Shown here: positions 43,137 to 51,670 of the stretch, piece after piece
Layout: the number at the start of each line of letters is the position of its first letter
Numbering within the stretch: the stretch's first letter is position 1
Source of the DNA: Pseudomonas chlororaphis
Lineage (GTDB): Bacteria; Pseudomonadota; Gammaproteobacteria; Pseudomonadales; Pseudomonadaceae
NCBI RefSeq assembly: GCF_001921865.1
Contig: NZ_MSCT01000020.1
Location: forward strand, 248,001 to 312,000
Direction of reading: 5' to 3'
DNA: 64,000 nucleotides
Program-made: the position numbers and the translations under genes
Notes under the pieces: model-generated
The model's database searches: none
Told to the model about the DNA's origin: nothing
Seen by the model: the letters and a program-made list of their open reading frames with translations, nothing else

Positions 43137-43159
43137 ATCGCGAGCAAGCTCGCTCCTAG
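43137..43159 (-). repeat. Single REP sequence
   Basis: ATCGCGAGCAAGCTCGCTCCTAG is one half of the REPIN unit seen elsewhere in the window, without its inverted partner. Confidence 0.85.
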
Positions 43160-43192
43160 AGAGGTGGCGTCGTCAGCGATGCCGCCGGAAGG

Positions 43193-44008
43193 TCAGGACT
43201 TCCCGGCCTGCTGGTACAGCGGCATGACCTTGGGAATCGCCGCTTCCAGGGAGGCGATACGATTGCTGGACGCCGGGTGAGTACTGAGGAACTCAGGTGG
43301 CGCGCCTTCCGAGGCCTTGCTCATCTTATTCCACAGCGAGATGGCCGCATTCGGGTTGTAGCCGGCGCGGGCCGCCAACTCCAGGCCGATCAGGTCGGCT
43401 TCGTTTTCGTTGCCGCGACTGTTCGGCAGGGTCATCAACAGATTCACCCCGTTGTCCCCCAGCGCGACGGCTTCCTGCGGCGCGCCGGCCATCAGCGCCA
43501 CCTGTTTCAGCGCGTTGACACCATAGGCCTTGGACATGGCTTCACGACCGTGTTCGCGCAGGGCGTGGGCAATTTCATGGCCCATGACCGCGGCGATTTC
43601 ATCGTCGGTGAGTTGCAGCTTGTCGATGATCCCGGTGTAGAAAATGATCTTGCCGCCAGGACCGCAGTTGGCATTGAGCTCGTCGCTCTTGATCAGGTTG
43701 ACTTCCCAATTCCATTGCGCGGAATCCGGGCGGAAGACCGGGGCCTGGGCAATCAGCCGATTGGCGATCACCTGGAGGCGCTTGGCATTGGCGCTGGACT
43801 TGTCCAGGACGTTCTTGCTACCCGCCTCGCCGATCGTCTTCTGGTACGACTGCGCGTAAGACTGATTGACTTCATCGGTCGACAGCATGCTGAACATGTA
43901 CTGCTTGCGATCGACACCGACCGCACCGCCGCTGGTGGTGTTGACCGACTGGCAACCCGACAGCAGCAACGCGGCAGCCAGGGCACCCAAAACCTGTTTC
44001 TTGCTCAT
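43193..44008 (-). CDS. M48-family zinc metalloprotease lipoprotein
   Basis: The 271-aa lipoprotein starts MSKKQVLGALAAALLLSGCQSV (lipobox LLSGC). The zinc-binding HExxH is in AAVMGHEIAHALREHGREA near residue 125 with a downstream Glu in NENEADLIGLELAARAGYNP. This is a periplasm-facing M48 peptidase of the BepA/LoiP type, likely in envelope quality control. I use the ATG at 44008, which gives the signal peptide; the frame is open 26 codons further. Confidence 0.92.
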   Translation of the reverse strand: MSKKQVLGALAAALLLSGCQSVNTTSGGAVGVDRKQYMFSMLSTDEVNQSYAQSYQKTIGEAGSKNVLDKSSANAKRLQVIANRLIAQAPVFRPDSAQWNWEVNLIKSDELNANCGPGGKIIFYTGIIDKLQLTDDEIAAVMGHEIAHALREHGREAMSKAYGVNALKQVALMAGAPQEAVALGDNGVNLLMTLPNSRGNENEADLIGLELAARAGYNPNAAISLWNKMSKASEGAPPEFLSTHPASSNRIASLEAAIPKVMPLYQQAGKS

Positions 44009-44273
44009 GAAAACGCTCCCTGAAAACCTGGCGCGTATCCTAGGCGCAGTTGTGTATCGACGCCAGATACAACGGACGCGCAGCACAGGCTTTTCAGATA
44101 CACCGTAGGAAAAAATTCACAAAACCTACCCCACCGTGGCCGACAGCGGCCGGCAGCTATCCATTTGCGACATGCTGCCCGGCAAAACAGGCATTTTTCC
44201 GATCATCGCTCATGGTCGGCGCGGGCCTTGCCGATACAGCGAGGCAGACGTCATTCCCGCGTCCGGAGCCCTT

Positions 44274-46415
44274 ATGAAATTCAAGTCGATCCAGTTTTCC
44301 GTGGCCGCGCTGGCCGGCGCCATCGTCCTCAGCGTGGTCGTTGCCCTGGTGCTGTACGCCCTGTTCGCCGGCGCCCGGACCCAGGAAATGGTGCAACAGC
44401 AGACCCAGGCCCAGTTCGAGCAGGTCATCGAGCAACGGCTGAGCGGGCTGGCACAGACCCAGGCCAGCCAGATCCAGCGCGAACTCGAGGCCCCGCTGCT
44501 GATCGCCAGCGGGCTGGTACGGGTCAACGCGCTGATCGGCAGCAAGGGCGCGGACGGCAACCCGCAGCTGACCGTCAGCCGCGAACAGTTGATCAACCTG
44601 ATCAAGGAAAACGTCACCCGTAACCCGAAGATTCTCGGCGCCTATATAGGCTGGGAAAAGAATGCCATCGACCACAACGACAGCGCCTATGTCGACACCA
44701 AGGTGGTGGGTATCGATGCCAGCAACGGGCGTTTCCTGCCGTGGTGGTTCCGTAACGAAGACGGCAGCCTGGGCCTGGACAAGCTGGTGGACGTGGACGA
44801 CCAGAAAGTCTTGTCCACCGGCGTGCGCGCCAGCGAGTACTACCTGTGCTCCAAGGAAAGCAAGAAGGCCTGCGTGATCGACCCTGCACCCTACAAGGTC
44901 GGCGACAAGATCGTCATGCTCGCATCCTTTATAGAACCGATCATGCTCGACGGCGCCTTCCAGGGCATAGTCGGGGCCGACCTGTCGGTGAACTTCATCC
45001 AGGACATGCTCGTGGGTGCCAACCAGAAGCTCTATGACGGCGTGGGCGAGATGGCCCTGATCGGCGGCAACGGCCGGCTGGTGGCCTACACCAAGGACCC
45101 GAGCAAATTCGGCGAGAAGGTCAGCGACATTCTCGACAGCGAAGAAGTCGCCAAGCTCGGCAACCTCAAGCGCGGCGAAGTGGATTACCACGTCGATCAG
45201 GCCCAAGGCCGGATCAAGCTGTACCTGCCGTTCGGCATCGGCCAGACCGACGCCCACTGGACCCTGATGCTGCAACTGCCGCTGGACGCGGTCATGGCCG
45301 ACCTGCAGAAACTGCAGAACGACCTGGCCGGACAGCGCAAGGCCGACACCTTCGGCATGGCCATGGTCGGCCTGGTCATCGCCGGCCTCGGCCTGCTGGT
45401 GATCTGGCTGGTGGGCCACGGCATCGCCCGCCCGCTCAAGCAAATGGTGACCATGCTCGACGATATCGCCCAGGGCGAAGGCGACCTGACCCGTCGCCTG
45501 AGCAGCGACCGCGCCGACGAACTGGGCTCGATCGCCAAAGGGTTCAACACCTTCCTGGCCAAGTTGCAGGCGATGATCAGCCAGGTGGTGACCTCGGTGC
45601 AGAGCGTCAGTGACTCCTCCGAACACACGGCCGATATCGCCATTCGCACCAACCAGGGCGTGCACAAGCAAATGGCCGAGATCGACCAGGTGGCCACGGC
45701 GGTGCATGAGATGACCGCCACCGCCCAGGACGTGGCCCGCAATGCCACCCAAGCCGCGCAAGCCGCCAACCATGCCGACCGCGCCGCCAGCCAGGGCATG
45801 CAGATCGTGCGCGACACCTCGACCGCCATTGGCGCCCTGGCCGTGGAAATCGGCAGGGCGGTAGGCGTGGTGCAGACCCTGGCCAAGGACAGCGAGAACA
45901 TCAATGCAATCCTGATCGCCATTCGCGGCATCGCCGAGCAGACCAACCTGTTGGCGCTCAACGCCGCCATCGAGGCCGCCCGCGCCGGCGAACAGGGCCG
46001 CGGCTTTGCCGTGGTGGCCGACGAAGTGCGCAACCTGGCGCAGAAGACCCAGCAGGCCACCGAAGAAATCCAGTCGATGATCCAGCAGTTGCAACAAGGC
46101 ACCCGCGACGTGGTGCGGGTCATGGAGGACAGCCAGAGCCGCACCGACGAAAGCGTGCAGCACGCGGCGAAGGCCGCCGAGGCCCTGGAGACCATTACCC
46201 AGGCAGTGTCGGTGATCAACGACATGAACACCCAGATCGCCAGCGCCGCCGAGGAACAGAGCGCCGTCGCCGAAGACATCAACCGCAACGTGATCAACAT
46301 CGGCCAGGTGGCCAACGAAGTCGCCGGCGGGGCCGACGAGTCGAGCGCAGCCAGCGCCGGCCTGACCAAGCTGGCCGAGCAGCAGCGGCGGTTGATCAAT
46401 CAGTTCAAGGTGTAG
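44274..46415 (+). CDS. Methyl-accepting chemotaxis protein with dCache sensor
   Basis: The 713-aa chemoreceptor has TM1 at about 9-30, a large periplasmic dCache-like domain (about 35-360; contains KILGAYIGWEKN, WWFRNEDGSLGL and IVMLASFIEPIMLDGAFQGIVGADLSV), TM2 near 362-385, HAMP, and a signalling tip at about 540-590 (IRGIAEQTNLLALNAAIEAARAGEQGRGFAVVADEVRNLAQ). There is no CheR-binding pentapeptide at the C-terminus. The ligand cannot be assigned from sequence. It starts MKFKSIQFSVAALAG; the frame is open upstream without a good start. Confidence 0.93.
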   Translation: MKFKSIQFSVAALAGAIVLSVVVALVLYALFAGARTQEMVQQQTQAQFEQVIEQRLSGLAQTQASQIQRELEAPLLIASGLVRVNALIGSKGADGNPQLTVSREQLINLIKENVTRNPKILGAYIGWEKNAIDHNDSAYVDTKVVGIDASNGRFLPWWFRNEDGSLGLDKLVDVDDQKVLSTGVRASEYYLCSKESKKACVIDPAPYKVGDKIVMLASFIEPIMLDGAFQGIVGADLSVNFIQDMLVGANQKLYDGVGEMALIGGNGRLVAYTKDPSKFGEKVSDILDSEEVAKLGNLKRGEVDYHVDQAQGRIKLYLPFGIGQTDAHWTLMLQLPLDAVMADLQKLQNDLAGQRKADTFGMAMVGLVIAGLGLLVIWLVGHGIARPLKQMVTMLDDIAQGEGDLTRRLSSDRADELGSIAKGFNTFLAKLQAMISQVVTSVQSVSDSSEHTADIAIRTNQGVHKQMAEIDQVATAVHEMTATAQDVARNATQAAQAANHADRAASQGMQIVRDTSTAIGALAVEIGRAVGVVQTLAKDSENINAILIAIRGIAEQTNLLALNAAIEAARAGEQGRGFAVVADEVRNLAQKTQQATEEIQSMIQQLQQGTRDVVRVMEDSQSRTDESVQHAAKAAEALETITQAVSVINDMNTQIASAAEEQSAVAEDINRNVINIGQVANEVAGGADESSAASAGLTKLAEQQRRLINQFKV

Positions 46416-46429
46416 AGCTTGGTCGTCGC

Positions 46430-46522
46430 TGCCGCAGGCGTAGCCTGCGGGATCGCTGAAGGTCCTGCAGACCTTGCGCAGCCTGCTGTAGCCGCTGTCG
46501 CAGGCTGCGTTCGAGCGCAAGC
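46430..46522. repeat. Second-family intergenic repeat cluster
   Basis: Several short dyads share the core GCTGTCGCAGGCTGCG / CGCAGGCGTAGCCTGCG. Related units occur near 49880-49905 and 54240-54305. The sequence differs from the GTAGGAGCGAGC REP family. No coding potential is seen. Confidence 0.6.
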
Positions 46523-46543
46523 GCTCACCAGATCAAGCCAGCC

Positions 46544-47164
46544 TCAACCCGGCGTCAGGCACTCCGGGGCATTGAGTTTCGGATCGTTCACCAGATTGGC
46601 CAGCACCCGCTCGCGCAACGCAGCCGGAGGGCTGGCCAGCAGCGCTTGCAGCACCGGCAACGGCGTCGCCGGGTCGAGCCAGGCGTCCTGCCCCTGGGCG
46701 TCGAGGATCAGGGGCCGACGCTGGCTGGCCGCGGGTTGGGTCACCACCGCGGTACTCAGCCAGACTTGCTCCTGCACAGGAAAGGCTTCCCAGATCGCCG
46801 CGAAGAACAGCGACGACCCCTCCCCTGGCGTCAACCAGTACGGGCGCTTGCGCGTACCGCCGCGCCACTCGTAAAAACCGTTGGCCGGCAGCAGGCAGCG
46901 GCGCTGGCGAAACGGCTCGCGAAACATCGGCTGTTCGGCCAGGGTTTCGGCGCGGGCATGGGCGGGGGTGCGCGACAGGTCGGTCAGCCACGGCGGCGTC
47001 AGCCCCCAGCGAGCGCGGGCGAGGTGACGCTGGCCCTCCTCGCTGCGCAGGATCAGCACCGAATCGTTGGGCGAAATGTTCCACTGCGCCTGCTGGTCCG
47101 CCGGGAACCCGGGCAAGGCCGCAAACGCGGGGTTCCAACGAAACAGGGCATAACGTCCACACAT
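46544..47164 (-). CDS. yedK: YedK/HMCES-type SRAP protein
   Basis: SOS-response-associated peptidase-fold protein that forms a covalent link to abasic sites in single-stranded DNA and protects them. The 206-aa product starts MCGRYALF, placing the nucleophilic Cys2 exposed after Met removal. It contains NISPNDSVLIL, ARWGLTPPWL, NARAETL-like HARAETLAEQPMF and LLPANGFYEWRGGTRKRPYWL, the invariant SRAP motifs with the catalytic Glu. It is a single gene. Confidence 0.95.
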   Translation of the reverse strand: MCGRYALFRWNPAFAALPGFPADQQAQWNISPNDSVLILRSEEGQRHLARARWGLTPPWLTDLSRTPAHARAETLAEQPMFREPFRQRRCLLPANGFYEWRGGTRKRPYWLTPGEGSSLFFAAIWEAFPVQEQVWLSTAVVTQPAASQRRPLILDAQGQDAWLDPATPLPVLQALLASPPAALRERVLANLVNDPKLNAPECLTPG

Positions 47165-47198
47165 GGGGCAAACAACTCTCGAAAAATCGGCGGCCAGC

Positions 47199-47459
47199 CT
47201 AACAGATCAGCACGCCGGCATAATGGTCCGGCTCATCGCCGGGCAGCGGCAGCGCGGCATTGTACGCGGTGATCAACTCCCGGGCGTATTGCGCCTGATC
47301 GTTTTCCACCGCCAGCCCGAGCAGGCCGAACACCGGCAGCTCGCCGCTACCGCCGAGCAGATCCCGGCCGACCAGATGCGCCACCACCCCCTCGCTGGCC
47401 AGCATGCCCTGGAGCAGCTCCCCTTCCAGCAGGTTTTCCGGCTCATAGATTCGCTGCAT
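47199..47459 (-). CDS. DUF2007-family small protein
   Basis: The 86-aa product starts MQRIYEPENLLEGELLQGMLASEGVVAHLVGRDLLGG, typical of the DUF2007 / putative signal-transducing protein family. A second half reads VFGLLGLAVENDQAQYARELITAYNAA, a ferredoxin-like alpha/beta pattern. Role unknown. It lies 10 bases after the CPXCG protein gene, so the two are co-transcribed. Confidence 0.85.
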   Translation of the reverse strand: MQRIYEPENLLEGELLQGMLASEGVVAHLVGRDLLGGSGELPVFGLLGLAVENDQAQYARELITAYNAALPLPGDEPDHYAGVLIC

Positions 47460-47469
47460 ACCACCCCCG

Positions 47470-47652
47470 TCAGTCGTTTTCGCTGTGCACGTCGAGCATC
47501 CATTCCTCACCGTTGGTCTGCAGGATGAACACAATGGGTCGACAACAGACCGGACAATCCTCGATGTACTGCTGGTCGCCCCCGGACAGGTCCAGCACCG
47601 CCTCGGCCTCTTCGCCGCAGTAGGGACATTGATAGCGCTCGGTTTCCAGCAT
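47470..47652 (-). CDS. CPXCG-motif cysteine-rich protein
   Basis: The 60-aa product has two CxxC knuckles, YQCPYCGEEAE near residue 9 and DCPVCCRPIVF near 33, which would bind one zinc. The rest is acidic and ends WMLDVHSEND. The family is small, conserved in Pseudomonas and uncharacterised. First gene of a pair with the DUF2007 gene. Confidence 0.87.
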   Translation of the reverse strand: MLETERYQCPYCGEEAEAVLDLSGGDQQYIEDCPVCCRPIVFILQTNGEEWMLDVHSEND

Positions 47653-47795
47653 CGCGGCCTCCGGAGTGACTTGTGCGTATAATCGCCGGTCTATTTGCAG
47701 GGCTATTGAGATCTGAGCTTACTTTTCAGACCGCGCCCGGCTATTTTTCGATCCAAACCTTTTCTTACCCTAGCCGTTTCCAACAAGAGAGCATG

Positions 47796-48962
47796 ATGGG
47801 CGAATTCGATGCCATCCGACCTTACGACGACAGCGAAGTACCAGCGGTGCTGGCTCGGCTGCTCGGCGACAAGGCGTTTCTAGATATCCTCACCCACTTC
47901 CGCTTTCCGCGCTTTGCCGGCGCTTTCGGCTGGCTGCTGAAACCCCTTATAGCCCATCGGCTGCGCCGTGAGTTCGCCGCGGTCACTTCGGTGGCGACCC
48001 TGCAGGACAAAGTCGAGTTCTACGTCGACCACACCATCGAACGGGCCACCGACGGCGTGACCTACACCGGGGTCGAGCAGTTCAAGTCCGGCAGCGCCTA
48101 CCTGTTCATCGCCAACCACCGCGACATCGTGATGGACCCGGCCTTCGTCAACTATGCCGTGTACCACGCCGGGCTGCCGACGCCGCGCATCGCCATCGGC
48201 GACAACCTGCTGCAAAAGCCCTTCGTCAGCGACCTGATGCGCTTGAACAAGAGCTTCATCGTGCACCGTTCGATCACCGGGCGGCGGGAAAAGATGGCCG
48301 CCTACCAGTTACTGTCGGCCTACATCAACCACTCGATCCGCAACGACTGCGCCTCGATCTGGATCGCCCAGGCCGAAGGCCGGGCCAAGGACGGCGACGA
48401 CCGTACCGAGTCGGCGATCCTCAAGATGTTCCACATGAGCCGCAAGGACGAGCCGTTCGGCGAGGTCATCCAGTCGTTGAACCTGACCCCGGTGTCGATC
48501 AGCTACGAATACGATCCTTGCGACCAGGCCAAGGCCCGCGAGCTGTACATCCGCGCCACCACCGGCAGCTACACCAAGGCGCCCGGCGAGGACGACATCA
48601 GCATTGCCAAGGGCATCACCGGCTATAAAGGCCGGGTCCACGTCAACTTCGCCGCGCCGATCAGCGAGTTCTTCGAGGACACCAAGCAATTGGCGGTGGA
48701 AATGGACCGGCAGATCCTCGGCGGTTACCGCCTGTTCCCGGTGCATTACCTGGCCTATGCCCAGTGGGGCGATGCCGATCCGGCCTTGCAAGTGCCGAGC
48801 GCGGCCCAGGTGTTCCCGGCCGAGGAGCTGGCCAAGGCCGAGGAAGAGTGGCAACGGCGCCTGGACGCCTGCCCGGCGGAGCATCGCCCGTACCTGATCC
48901 TGCAATACGCGACGCCCGTGCGTAATCAGTATCGGGTCAAGGCGGGACTGGCATTGCCATGA
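47796..48962 (+). CDS. PlsC-like 1-acyl-glycerol-phosphate acyltransferase family protein
   Basis: The 388-aa product has the acyltransferase motif NHRDIVMDP (H-x4-D) near residue 109 and the second block LMRLNKSFIVHRSITGRREK, followed by IWIAQAEGRAKDGDD. It lacks obvious membrane helices at the N-terminus and is longer than PlsC, so its acceptor lipid is uncertain. Start ATG at 47796, with a second ATG one codon earlier. Confidence 0.87.
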   Translation: MGEFDAIRPYDDSEVPAVLARLLGDKAFLDILTHFRFPRFAGAFGWLLKPLIAHRLRREFAAVTSVATLQDKVEFYVDHTIERATDGVTYTGVEQFKSGSAYLFIANHRDIVMDPAFVNYAVYHAGLPTPRIAIGDNLLQKPFVSDLMRLNKSFIVHRSITGRREKMAAYQLLSAYINHSIRNDCASIWIAQAEGRAKDGDDRTESAILKMFHMSRKDEPFGEVIQSLNLTPVSISYEYDPCDQAKARELYIRATTGSYTKAPGEDDISIAKGITGYKGRVHVNFAAPISEFFEDTKQLAVEMDRQILGGYRLFPVHYLAYAQWGDADPALQVPSAAQVFPAEELAKAEEEWQRRLDACPAEHRPYLILQYATPVRNQYRVKAGLALP

Positions 48963-48975
48963 TGCCCGCCGCATG

Positions 48976-49010
48976 AACGACAACGGCGCCCAAGGGCGCC
49001 GTTGTCGTTT
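48976..49010 (+). terminator. Intrinsic terminator after the acyltransferase gene
   Basis: A 15-bp perfect stem AACGACAACGGCGCC / GGCGCCGTTGTCGTT with a 4-base loop is followed by only a short T-run. Confidence 0.75.
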
Positions 49011-49017
49011 CTGGCTG

Positions 49018-49080
49018 ATCGCGAGCAAGCTCGCTCCTACATAGAGCGGCGTCACCTGTAGGAGCGAGCTTGCTCGCGAT
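49018..49080. repeat. REPIN
   Basis: ATCGCGAGCAAGCTCGCTCCTAC and its inverted copy GTAGGAGCGAGCTTGCTCGCGAT flank a 15- to 20-base centre. The arms are perfect matches to each other. Confidence 0.92.
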
Positions 49081-49087
49081 AGCGCTC

Positions 49088-49375
49088 TTAGAACCGCGTG
49101 CTGATCCAGGACACCACCAGGGCCAACCCCAGGCAGGCAAAACCGAAACGGTAGAAGAAGCGGTTCATGCGCAAGGTCGCATCGTCCAACGCCTGCGCTG
49201 GCAATGCTTGGGGGTGGGATTCGCCCTGGGTCGCCAGGTTGGCCAGGGCGCGCTGCTCGCGACGGCGGGTCGCGTGCAGCAGCCAACTGCCGGGAAAGGC
49301 GAACAGCAAGGCCAGAATATTGATCAGCTTGGCGGGGTGGGCGCTGAACAGCGACCAGATCAGTTGCAGCGACAT
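49088..49375 (-). CDS. Small inner-membrane protein of unknown function
   Basis: The 95-aa product has two membrane helices, about residues 17-33 (INILALLFAFPGSWLLHA) and 74-92 (FGFACLGLALVVSWIS), joined by a basic/polar cytoplasmic loop (RRREQRALANLATQGE). GAGG lies 7 bases before the ATG at 49375. I do not recognise the family; similar small genes are usual in Pseudomonas. The gene begins right next to a REPIN on its 3' side. Confidence 0.7.
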   Translation of the reverse strand: MSLQLIWSLFSAHPAKLINILALLFAFPGSWLLHATRRREQRALANLATQGESHPQALPAQALDDATLRMNRFFYRFGFACLGLALVVSWISTRF

Positions 49376-49562
49376 CATGAACCTCGAAGAAAACCGGACC
49401 GCGAACCCTCTCGGCTCGCGGCGCGGATTTTACCGAAAGGCCCACGTTCTGCCCGGGCTTTCCGACCGGTAACGAACCGCTGGCCGGTTAATTTGCCCTG
49501 TCATACGTTCGTCATCTAAACAGGCCAGTCTTGCGCCCCTCGAAACCGACACGGAACTTGCC

Positions 49563-49769
49563 ATGCTGCACGCAGAAAACCAGGATCGCCTCTACCTGAT
49601 CGCCCCCAACGACGAGCAGGAAGCCTTGGTCGGCGGCCTGGCCTTCAACGTTCAAGACCGCCACTGGCTGGTGTATTGCGCCCTCGGCGGGCACCAGCAT
49701 GCGGACCTGCCGGAAACCGATCTGCTGACCGGGGTGAGCGTGCTGGATTTTTATGTCGAGGCGGCGTGA
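49563..49769 (+). CDS. Small conserved-looking protein of unknown function
   Basis: The 68-aa soluble product starts MLHAENQDRLYLIAPNDEQEALVGGLAFNVQDRHWLVYCAL and contains an H-x-H-AD segment (GGHQHADLPETDLL). It has its own strong terminator 31 bases downstream, which supports a real gene. No domain is recognised. Confidence 0.65.
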   Translation: MLHAENQDRLYLIAPNDEQEALVGGLAFNVQDRHWLVYCALGGHQHADLPETDLLTGVSVLDFYVEAA

Positions 49770-49799
49770 GCCCTTAGGCGAAAAGAATCGATAGACAAT

Positions 49800-49837
49800 A
49801 AAAAATCCCGGCTTCGATGGAGGCCGGGATTTTTTTA
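49800..49837. terminator. Strong intrinsic terminator
   Basis: The stem AATCCCGGCtTC/GgAGGCCGGGATT has an A-run on the left and seven T on the right, after the 68-aa gene and beside the end of the YajG-like gene. Confidence 0.88.
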
Positions 49838-49851
49838 TTGCACAGAGCCTA

Positions 49852-49906
49852 CGACGTCAAGCAAGGCCCTTCGGGCCTTATCGCAGCCTTCGGCAGCGGC
49901 TACAGG
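49852..49906. repeat. Second-family intergenic repeat
   Basis: AAGGCCCTTCGGGCCTT is a perfect dyad, followed by TCGCAGCCTTCGGCAGCGGCTAC, a unit of the second repeat family of this window. It lies just beyond the YajG-like stop codon. Confidence 0.6.
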
Positions 49907-49912
49907 CTCACA

Positions 49913-50497
49913 TCATTCGCCAAGGATCTGTCCGATGCTTGGGTCCTTGAACAGGCGGGTCAACGCATCACTGAGCACATCGCTGACCAGCTTGGTGTTG
50001 GTTTCCTGGTTCGGCGCCATGCCGAAACGCTGGTCCAGGGACGCACCGTAACGACCGCTGTAACGGCGGTTGGCGTTCTGCACGTCGGAACGGAAGGTCG
50101 CGCCGATGGTGGCCTCGGTCACGTACAGGCCTTCCTTGGGCGACTGATACTTCAGCTCGGCCAGGGTCACGGTCAATTGCGGGGCATTCAGCGCGTTGGC
50201 GGTTGGGGTAAAGCCCAGCAGACGCACTGCGGCTTCGGCCTGGGCCTGCAACTTCGGCAGGATCTGGGCGCCCTGGACAGTGATCGAACTGGTTTCCGGG
50301 TAGAGCCCGCCACGGGTGCCCAGGGTTGGCGACGGACGGCCATCGACCACTCTCACCACCACCGGCTGGCCACGACCGACCGGCGCGAGCTGAGCAGTGA
50401 GCTTCGGTTCCGGGCTGAGTTGTTGCGGGCTATGGGCGCAGCCAGCCAGCATCAAACCGGCCACAGTGATCAAACCGAACAACAGGCGTTGCAACAT
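49913..50497 (-). CDS. YajG-family lipoprotein
   Basis: The 194-aa lipoprotein starts MLQRLLFGLITVAGLMLAGCAHSPQQLSPEPK (lipobox LAGC). The mature part has PVVVRVVDGRPSPTLGTRGG and ALTRLFKDPSIGQIL, as in YajG/DUF-type outer-membrane lipoproteins whose role is unknown. GGAG lies 8 bases before the chosen ATG; two upstream in-frame ATGs are less well placed. Confidence 0.87.
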   Translation of the reverse strand: MLQRLLFGLITVAGLMLAGCAHSPQQLSPEPKLTAQLAPVGRGQPVVVRVVDGRPSPTLGTRGGLYPETSSITVQGAQILPKLQAQAEAAVRLLGFTPTANALNAPQLTVTLAELKYQSPKEGLYVTEATIGATFRSDVQNANRRYSGRYGASLDQRFGMAPNQETNTKLVSDVLSDALTRLFKDPSIGQILGE

Positions 50498-50703
50498 GCG
50501 CATTTCTCCAGAAATCAGGCACAAACAGGCGCGCAGTATAGCGGTGGTCCACGCCGGCTAACCAGCGGCCCGGTGCGAGTCAGTCAGCTCTCAGACAGGT
50601 TCCATACAAGCCGGTTCCTGTAACCTCCCCGTAACCGGCTTTACACGACCATGTAACTCCCGAGCGGCATTCTTCCTCGCAACTGCCCAACAGGTACATC
50701 GCC

Positions 50704-50937
50704 ATGCATTTTCTCTGGTCCTTGTTCGCCCCGCGCCAGCAATACCGCAGCTTCGCCATGCTCGACCCCCAGGGCCGCTGCCAGGCTTTCAAGCACTGCA
50801 AGGTGCCGCCGATGGGCGACGGCTGGGTGGAAATCGAGGAAATTCGTCTCAACTGGTTGCACCAGCCCCTCCCCGCCAACGCGCGCATCAGCCCACGCAT
50901 TGCCCGCGCGCGGGTGCAACCGATGATGGCCACCTGA
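50704..50937 (+). CDS. Small protein of unknown function
   Basis: The 77-aa product starts MHFLWSLFAPRQQYRSFAMLDPQGRCQAFKHC and has Cys residues at about 26 and 32. It is basic, soluble after a short hydrophobic start, and ends PRIARARVQPMMAT. AGG lies about 9 bases before the ATG. The codon pattern looks coding, but I do not know the family. Confidence 0.6.
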   Translation: MHFLWSLFAPRQQYRSFAMLDPQGRCQAFKHCKVPPMGDGWVEIEEIRLNWLHQPLPANARISPRIARARVQPMMAT

Positions 50938-51670
50938 CCAAAAGCCTAATAAAAGTCATTAAACAGGATCATTTCTGCGCATTTCTTCGTTACAATCTCC
51001 CCCCGATTATAAGGACGTCTCCTGATCGGGCCTCGCAGCATCGCTGATGCATCGCTGTCAGCTCCCCCGCATTGCCCACAGAGAGCCGCCCACACAGATC
51101 GAGTGAAGCCGGCGTGCTTGCTGTTCATCGTGCAAACCACCGCTTTTCGCGCATCTGCAGAGCTGCCATTGCTCGGCCACTGAGTTGTTCGCCCGTTAAT
51201 GCCACATGCTCCATGTCGGCGTTCACCCCTCGGGCCGGTGCCAGGCTGGGGCAGCCCTTTTTTGAGGTTCACGTCTTCAAAAGAGCGTGAAAAAACGGGT
51301 TTTCACAACTTCACAAGAGTGTGGCGAGCAAATGAATAGTTTTGCGTCTGAACAAGCACCATTAGCGTCTACAACAGCCCGATTACACAGGACCGAGCAC
51401 GCCTCAGATACTTGCGCTTGACGCCTGTCCGCTACGGATTTGGTTGCACAAACGGACTCTCGGCCATAAGTCGAATTGCCCACCCCGCACTGAAATGCGT
51501 TCATACGCGGATCAGGCCCGGTTGGTAGCGTCCGTCGAAGTTGCGAAAAATTGCGAAGATTCGGACATGGCGATCCTGGCCATGAGTGACTTGGGGCATA
51601 ACGTGAACCGCCCCGTAACTCCTGGCAGCTATGCCGTCAATTTGGTGCTGCAGATTTTGGAGACGCGTTA
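50938..51670 (+). other. Long gap upstream of mqo with no recognised gene
   Basis: This 733-base stretch is less GC-rich than its neighbours. A TACAAT hexamer (50991-50996) could be a -10 element. GTGAAAA-AACGGG-TTTTCAC (51287-51306) forms a short hairpin without a T-run. Near the 3' end a 34-codon frame (51567-51671, MAILAMSDLGHNVNRPV...) ends on TAATG, so its stop overlaps the mqo start by one base. I cannot assign an sRNA or riboswitch. Confidence 0.5.

Noticed and set aside
44157..46520. A 787-codon open frame on the minus strand across the chemoreceptor gene
   Set aside because: Longer than the real gene but is an antisense shadow: the plus-strand frame has complete Cache, HAMP and signalling-tip motifs, while the minus frame has a low-complexity His/Gly/Leu composition typical of high-GC antisense.
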